Shown one piece after another: positions 36,266 through 43,653 of a stretch of DNA of 43,653 nucleotides. The stretch comes from Rhodanobacteraceae bacterium (GTDB taxonomy: Bacteria; Pseudomonadota; Gammaproteobacteria; Xanthomonadales; Rhodanobacteraceae): assembly GCA_025924775.1 (NCBI GenBank), contig JAICHS010000002.1:1-43653 (forward strand), written 5' to 3'. The notes below the pieces were generated by a model. It was not told where the DNA came from. It did no database searches and saw only the letters and a program-made list of their open reading frames with translations. Position 1 is the first letter of the stretch, and each line of letters opens with the position of its first letter. Position numbers and translations under genes: made by a program.

Positions 36266-37153
36266 ATGCACCTGATCGACATTGGCGCCAACCTCACCCA
36301 CGAATCCTTTCGTCGCGATTTCGACGCGGTGTTGCAGCGTGCGCGCAGCGCGGGCGTGGAACGGATGGTCGTCACCGGGGCTTCGCGCGAAAGCAGCGAG
36401 CAGGCGCTGGAACTGGCGCGCGCCCACCCCGGCGTGTTGTGGGCGACGGCGGGCGTACATCCGCATCACGCGGGCGACTACGGTGCGGACACCGATGCGC
36501 TGTTGCGGGCCTTGCAGCGCGAGCCCGAAGTGGTTGCAGTGGGCGAAACCGGGCTGGATTATTTTCGTGACCTGTCACCGCGCCCGGCACAACGCGAGGC
36601 ATTCGAGCGACAGCTTGCGATCGCGATCGATCTGCACAAGCCGTTGTTCCTGCACCAGCGCGACGCGCATGCAGATTTCCTCGCGTTGCTGAAAACCGCG
36701 CGGGACCACGTGCCGGCGGTGGTGGTGCACTGTTTCACCGACGAACGCCGGGCGCTGTTCGATTACCTTGACCTCGACTGCCACATCGGCATCACCGGCT
36801 GGATCTGCGACGAGCGCCGCGGCTTGCATTTGCGCGAGCTGGTCCGCGAAGTTCCCGCGAACCGGTTGCTGCTGGAAACTGACGCGCCCTATCTGTTGCC
36901 GCGCGACCTCCGTCCGCAACCTTCCGACCGGCGCAACGAGCCGATGTACCTTGCGCACGTTTGTGAAGTCGTTGCGGGGTTGCGTGGGGAAGAGGCCGAG
37001 ACCACCGCCGCCAACGCGACCGCGGCGGCGCGTGCGTTTTTTGGTATTGGTGCGCCAGGCGGGAGTATCGCGACGGAGCCCAAGGACGCAACACTCTCTT
37101 CGGAACGAAGAGGGTCGACACAGAGCAGCGAGGGGATGTCGTCGAGTACCTGA
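36266..37153 (+). CDS. tatD: TatD deoxyribonuclease, with C-terminal extension
   Basis: A 295-residue metal-dependent hydrolase. MHLIDIGANLTHESF matches E. coli TatD itself rather than YcfH/YjjV. TAGVHPHHAGDYG, VAVGETGLDYFRD, LHQRDAHADFLAL, VVHCFTDERR, GITGWICDERRGLHLRELV and LLLETDAPYLLPRDLRPQPSDRRNEP are all strongly conserved; the histidines and aspartate of the metal site are there. TatD is a 3'-5' exonuclease implicated in DNA repair. The fold should end near RAFFGIG (about 260); the remaining 35 residues, rich in Ser and Arg, look like read-through into non-coding sequence. TAGAAT, a possible -10, lies about 10 bases upstream of the ATG. Confidence 0.93.
   Translation: MHLIDIGANLTHESFRRDFDAVLQRARSAGVERMVVTGASRESSEQALELARAHPGVLWATAGVHPHHAGDYGADTDALLRALQREPEVVAVGETGLDYFRDLSPRPAQREAFERQLAIAIDLHKPLFLHQRDAHADFLALLKTARDHVPAVVVHCFTDERRALFDYLDLDCHIGITGWICDERRGLHLRELVREVPANRLLLETDAPYLLPRDLRPQPSDRRNEPMYLAHVCEVVAGLRGEEAETTAANATAAARAFFGIGAPGGSIATEPKDATLSSERRGSTQSSEGMSSST
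37096..37112 (+). repeat. Small hairpin inside the tatD 3' extension
   Basis: CTCTTCG-GAA-CGAAGAG, perfect 7-base arms. It lies in the part of tatD that is beyond the normal end of the family. Confidence 0.4.
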
Positions 37154-37164
37154 AGAAAAGCGAT

Positions 37165-37195
37165 CCCCCTTCACCCCGCTTCCTTGGGAAGGGGG
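37165..37195. terminator. Hairpin between convergent tatD and methyltransferase genes
   Basis: CCCCCTTC (37165-37172) pairs with GAAGGGGG (37188-37195); an inner CTTCC/GGAAG is an alternative fold. It sits 11 bp after tatD and before the stop of the convergent gene, a position suited to a bidirectional terminator. No T-run follows, so intrinsic termination is doubtful. Confidence 0.45.
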
Positions 37196-37220
37196 CGAAT
37201 ATCCAGTTTGCTCGCTGGTT

Positions 37221-37994
37221 CTATCTCACCCGCCCCGCACGAATCGCGAGCGTCCACCGCACGGGCTTCACCTTTTCGGCATCGCCCCAGGCCGCAATCA
37301 GTTCATCCGCAATCGCGGCGACCGCGTCGTGGCCGGTGGCGCGGGTGTATTTCTGTGCTGCCGACCACGAGGTCAGATAGGCCAGCAATTGGCATGCATT
37401 CCAGTCCACGCGCATTTCGAAGGCGGGTGCTGCAACCTGTGCGAAGGGAATGTCCAGCGATGCATAGCCTTCATCGACCAGTCGTCGTTCCGGCGACCAG
37501 TATCGACCCAGGATCGGGTCGTACAGATGCGCGATCACCCGATCGACTTCCGGCGTGACGCCGCAATTTGCGTAACACCACGCCGCGAACAAGGCGCCGG
37601 GTTTGGCTACGCGGCGAACCTCGGCCAGAAACGGGGCGAGGTCGAACCAGTGCAGTGCCTGTGCGACGGTGACCGCATCGACCGAATGCGCGGCGAGGCT
37701 GGTGGCGTATCGGTCGCTGCCGGGCGTGGACGGGCCGATGGGTTCGTTGCGGTATTCGATGCGCGGATGCGCGACGGCGTTGTCGAGTTGCGTCGCGCTG
37801 GGGTCGGTCGCGATCACGCGGTCGAAGCGTTGCGCCAGCGCCACGCTGGCCTGGCCGTTGCCGCAACCGGCATCCCACACGCAACCGCGTGCGGGCGCCG
37901 CGCTTGCGAGCCAGTCGAACAGCGCCGCGGGGTAATGCGGGCGCGCGCTGGCATACAACGCGGCATGCCCCGAAAAATGGTCCTTGAAGCTCAC
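37221..37994 (-). CDS. Class I SAM-dependent methyltransferase (Methyltransf_11/25 type)
   Basis: A 257-residue cytoplasmic methyltransferase. [27 protein letters not shown] is the usual N-terminus of this family. [16 protein letters not shown] is SAM motif [35 protein letters not shown] covers motifs II and III. Substrate unknown. The start codon is GTG; its first four bases overlap the end of the pseudouridine synthase gene (GTGA), indicating translational coupling. Transcription is minus strand and the stop faces tatD. Confidence 0.9.
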   Translation of the reverse strand: MSFKDHFSGHAALYASARPHYPAALFDWLASAAPARGCVWDAGCGNGQASVALAQRFDRVIATDPSATQLDNAVAHPRIEYRNEPIGPSTPGSDRYATSLAAHSVDAVTVAQALHWFDLAPFLAEVRRVAKPGALFAAWCYANCGVTPEVDRVIAHLYDPILGRYWSPERRLVDEGYASLDIPFAQVAAPAFEMRVDWNACQLLAYLTSWSAAQKYTRATGHDAVAAIADELIAAWGDAEKVKPVRWTLAIRAGRVR

Positions 37995-38569
37995 CGTGGC
38001 ATGCCTCGCGGCCGCGAGGCCGAAGACGCCTGGAGAACGCGATGCATGGCGGGCGCCAGCTCACCGAGTGCGTACTCGCCGATACGGGTGCGGATCAGTC
38101 GCAGGGTGGGCAGACCGACCGCGGCGGTCATGCGCCGCACCTGGCGGTTGCGGCCTTCGCGGATGGTCAGCTCGAGCCATGCGTCCGGCACGCTCTTGCG
38201 AAACCGCACCGGTGGATCGCGCGGCCACAGCCACGCCGGTGCGCGCTCGATCAGGCGCGCCACGGCGGGCAGCGTCAGGCCGTCCTTCAACTCGACGCCA
38301 CGCCGCAGGTGTTGCAAGGATGTGGCGTCCGGCGTGCCTTCCACCTGCGCAAGGTAGGTCTTGGCCACCTTGTGGCGCGGGTCGGTGATGCGGTGCGCCA
38401 GCCCGCCGTCGTCGGTCAACAGCAGCAGGCCTTCGCTGTCGTAGTCGAGCCTGCCCGCGGGATACACCTGCGGCGGCAAGCCGAATGCCGCGAGCGTGCG
38501 GCGCGGGGGTGTACTGCGATCGGTGAACTGGCACAGCACGTTGAACGGTTTGTTGAACAGGACGAGCAT
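37991..38569 (-). CDS. RluE-like 23S rRNA pseudouridine synthase
   Basis: A 192-residue RsuA/RluB/E/F-family enzyme. [15 protein letters not shown] is the family start, and the catalytic aspartate is in [29 protein letters not shown] and [28 protein letters not shown] are equally typical. There is no N-terminal S4 domain, and the compact length is that of RluE, which modifies U2457 of 23S rRNA in E. coli; the exact target is inferred only. It overlaps the following methyltransferase gene by four bases. A dispersed hairpin lies upstream. Confidence 0.9.
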   Translation of the reverse strand: MLVLFNKPFNVLCQFTDRSTPPRRTLAAFGLPPQVYPAGRLDYDSEGLLLLTDDGGLAHRITDPRHKVAKTYLAQVEGTPDATSLQHLRRGVELKDGLTLPAVARLIERAPAWLWPRDPPVRFRKSVPDAWLELTIREGRNRQVRRMTAAVGLPTLRLIRTRIGEYALGELAPAMHRVLQASSASRPRGMPR

Positions 38570-38600
38570 CGCGGAACCTGCGCAGCCATGGGTTGTAATG

Positions 38601-38633
38601 CCGTTCGCCCTTCGCCAAGCTCAGGGTGAACGG
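38601..38633. repeat. Dispersed hairpin repeat of the GTTCGCCCT...AGGGTGAAC type
   Basis: CCGTTCGCCCT pairs with AGGGTGAACGG with one G-T mismatch around a loop TCGCCAAGCTC. The sequence resembles an intergenic repeat that is common in high-GC Xanthomonad-type genomes, as far as I recall. It sits between the traB-like stop and the start of the pseudouridine synthase gene and may also act as a transcript-end structure. Confidence 0.55.
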
Positions 38634-38652
38634 AACATGTGAATTCCGGCTC

Positions 38653-42132
<3,480 letters not shown>

Positions 42133-42137
42133 CCAGG

Positions 42138-42157
42138 CGCCGCGTGTGGCGTGTTTT
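42138..42157 (+). terminator. Weak intrinsic terminator candidate after icd
   Basis: CGCC-GCGTGT-GGCG forms a short 4-bp stem, followed by TGTTTT. The stem is short and the U-tract minimal, so strength is uncertain. Confidence 0.35.
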
Positions 42158-43266
42158 CAGGCATGGCGCGCGCGTATCACCTGCAGCGTTTCGATGACCT
42201 GCGCCGCCACCTGTTCGGGGTCGCACGTCGTCGCGACGACTGCGCGGTTGCAACCGCCATAGGGACCCCATTCGGCAGGATCGGTCACGCAGAACAGGCC
42301 GATGGTTGGCGCGCCAGCCGCGCTTGCCAAGTGCATCACGCCGCTGTCGGTGCCGACGAACAGCGCAAGTTGCGCCATTACCGCCGCCAGCTTGCGCACG
42401 TCGCTGGAATAGAAGCACGGATAACGCGCGCCGATCAGCGATTTGCCGGTGGCCGGCAGGATTTCGATGAAGGTGCAGTCCGGTGCGGCGCGTTCGACGG
42501 CGGCGAGAAAACGCTCCCACCAGTCGCGCGCGAAGCGCTTGGCGCCGGTGGCGTTGGCGAACACGCCGATGCATGGTTTCGCATTGCCGGCGTGCCCGAC
42601 CAGGCGCCCCAGCATGTCGCGTCCACGGCGCAGCTCGGCCTCGTCCAGGCGCAGCGTCATGGCCGGGTAGTCTTGGATGGCCGTCGCCCCGAGTGCCTGC
42701 CGCAACAGGTACACGGGCGCCTTAGCCTTGTGGCGCGGGCTGCCGGCACTGTCCACCATGTGCGTCAGCGCGCCGCTTTTGGCGTGGCCCGCGAAACCGA
42801 GCGACCAGCGCGCCCGCGCCAGCAGCGTCAACAGCCGCCCGCTCTGTGATTGCGGATCGGGATCGATCACCAGGTCGTAGCGTTGCCGACGCATCCCGGC
42901 AAGCGTGCGCACCGTCCGCAGCAAATGTCCCGCGGCGTGGGTGGGTACCTGCATCACGCGGCCAACCGCGAAGCGCCCGTCATAGATCTGCGCAGCCACG
43001 GGACAGCGGCTCAGCAGGTCGACTTCGGCGCCGGGGAAACGCAGTTCCAGTTCCTCCAGCAACGGCGTCAACGTCAGCGAGTCGCCCAGGGTACGCACGC
43101 TGCGGCACACCAGGATCCGGTGGACGTCGGCGGCGGGCAGGCGTGTCGGCGGACACAAGGCTCCGGCCGCGACCTTGTACACGGCGCGCATGGCATGCCG
43201 GGAGACACGTCGGCGAAATTGCTCGAGGCCTTGGCGGGACATCGCGGAGGGCGCCCCGGAAGGCAT
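42157..43266 (-). CDS. GT9-family glycosyltransferase (heptosyltransferase-like)
   Basis: A 369-residue glycosyltransferase of family 9, which includes LPS heptosyltransferases WaaC/WaaF/RfaQ. ILVCRSVRTLGDSLTLTPLLEEL near the N-terminus resembles the usual xxRxxxxGDxxxxxP motif. DLVIDPDPQSQSGRLLTLLA follows, and the nucleotide-sugar half has GVFANATGAKRFARDWW, LFVGTDSGVMHLASAAGAPTIGLF (DSGxxHxA motif) and DPAEWGPYGG. Acceptor unknown, probably an LPS core or related glycan at the cytoplasmic membrane. The chosen ATG at 43266 overlaps the stop of the preceding PAP2-like gene by one base (TGATG); an alternative ATG is at 43242. Confidence 0.9.
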   Translation of the reverse strand: MPSGAPSAMSRQGLEQFRRRVSRHAMRAVYKVAAGALCPPTRLPAADVHRILVCRSVRTLGDSLTLTPLLEELELRFPGAEVDLLSRCPVAAQIYDGRFAVGRVMQVPTHAAGHLLRTVRTLAGMRRQRYDLVIDPDPQSQSGRLLTLLARARWSLGFAGHAKSGALTHMVDSAGSPRHKAKAPVYLLRQALGATAIQDYPAMTLRLDEAELRRGRDMLGRLVGHAGNAKPCIGVFANATGAKRFARDWWERFLAAVERAAPDCTFIEILPATGKSLIGARYPCFYSSDVRKLAAVMAQLALFVGTDSGVMHLASAAGAPTIGLFCVTDPAEWGPYGGCNRAVVATTCDPEQVAAQVIETLQVIRARHA

Positions 43267-43653
43267 CAGAAGCGGTGGATGAAGCCCACCTGGAATCCGC
43301 CCGGCAGCCAGCCCAGGATCAGGGGCGACTGGCGTTTGGCCGCCCAAATGCCCACCGCCGTGCCGGTCGCCCCGCCGCCGAGCACGTCGCTTTGCCAGGG
43401 CCCGCGCGTCTTGACGCGCGCGACGGCGTCGTACAACGGCAGCAGCTCGAGCGCGTACACGGCCGGATGGTCATGTCCGTAGGCGACCACGAACGGCGTC
43501 ACCGCGCCGGCGATCGCGGTGACTTCGCCGCTGGGAAAGCTCTCGTAGCGCGTGCCCTGGAACCACTTGTTCGGGTTGTCGGTCTGCTCGGGGCGTTCAC
43601 GCTGGAACGTCCACTTCGCGCCCTGCGCGATCACCGACGACACCGCCACCGAA
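43266..43653 (-). CDS. PAP2-like protein, truncated by the window edge, lacking catalytic histidines
   Basis: The C-terminal part (at least 128 residues) of a PAP2 superfamily protein; its start lies outside the window. Motif 1 is intact: KWTFQRERP fits KxxxxxxRP. Motif 2, normally PSGH, reads SFPSGEV, and motif 3, normally SRxxxxxHxxxD, reads ARVKTRGPWQSD, so both histidines of the phosphatase reaction are replaced. It may be a non-catalytic lipid-binding homologue or a variant enzyme; the loss of both histidines argues against classical phosphatase activity. It overlaps the GT9 gene by one base, indicating translational coupling and a shared envelope role. Confidence 0.75.
   Translation of the reverse strand, partial: SVAVSSVIAQGAKWTFQRERPEQTDNPNKWFQGTRYESFPSGEVTAIAGAVTPFVVAYGHDHPAVYALELLPLYDAVARVKTRGPWQSDVLGGGATGTAVGIWAAKRQSPLILGWLPGGFQVGFIHRF

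Overview
This window is a GC-rich stretch of a gammaproteobacterial chromosome. Gene content and order suggest the order Lysobacterales (Xanthomonadales), probably family Rhodanobacteraceae. The pointers are a monomeric-type NADP isocitrate dehydrogenase, a tetR/pcm/tolC/waaA neighbourhood, a DUF6776-like gene beside erpA, ampE beside nudC, and GTAGGAGC-type REP sequences. This placement is from memory of the families, not from a search. No rRNA, tRNA, CRISPR array, insertion sequence, integrase or prophage gene was recognised, so the window looks like core chromosome with small dispersed repeats.

Layout: (a) 0.2-2.2 kb: csaA, a ChaA-type cation/proton antiporter and hemJ. (b) 2.4-7.2 kb: a two-gene signalling module, made of a multidomain output protein with degenerate GGDEF and EAL domains followed by a membrane-anchored hybrid histidine kinase with its own Hpt domain. 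(c) 7.4-9.4 kb, minus strand: rppH, bfd, bfr and a cysteine hydrolase, with a Fur-box-like site before bfd. (d) 9.5-12.6 kb: DUF6776-like protein, erpA, nudC, ampE. (e) 12.7-15.1 kb, minus strand: an ICMT-like methyltransferase, a YgjP-type metallopeptidase and rdgC. (f) 15.4-20.7 kb: ydcH-like gene and a GNAT enzyme facing plsB, an unrecognised lipoprotein and pyrF. (g) 20.8-27.1 kb: AI-2E family permease, an NTF2-like secreted protein, waaA, tolC, pcm, and a TetR regulator. (h) 27.1-33.5 kb: a tandem 108-bp repeat, a TPP riboswitch and thiC, a ferritin-like protein, a GT39/ArnT-type membrane glycosyltransferase and a secreted M28 peptidase. (i) 33.5-43.65 kb: hrpB, tatD, a SAM methyltransferase with a pseudouridine synthase, a TraB/GumN protein, icd, a GT9 glycosyltransferase and a truncated PAP2-like gene at the edge.

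Themes: envelope and lipid biogenesis (plsB, waaA, GT9, GT39, PAP2-like), iron and Fe-S handling (bfr, bfd, second ferritin-like protein, erpA, iron-sulfur ThiC), heme synthesis (hemJ), and nucleotide or RNA turnover (rppH, nudC, hrpB, rdgC, tatD).

The most unusual observations are: the signalling pair whose output protein has lost nearly all residues expected for making or degrading c-di-GMP; a REP inverted pair that has become part of the hrpB reading frame; a dispersed repeat family whose tandem copy overlaps the end of tetR just upstream of the thiC riboswitch; and a PAP2-like protein lacking both catalytic histidines. I did not see a gene cluster that I can defend as an entirely new defence or biosynthetic system.
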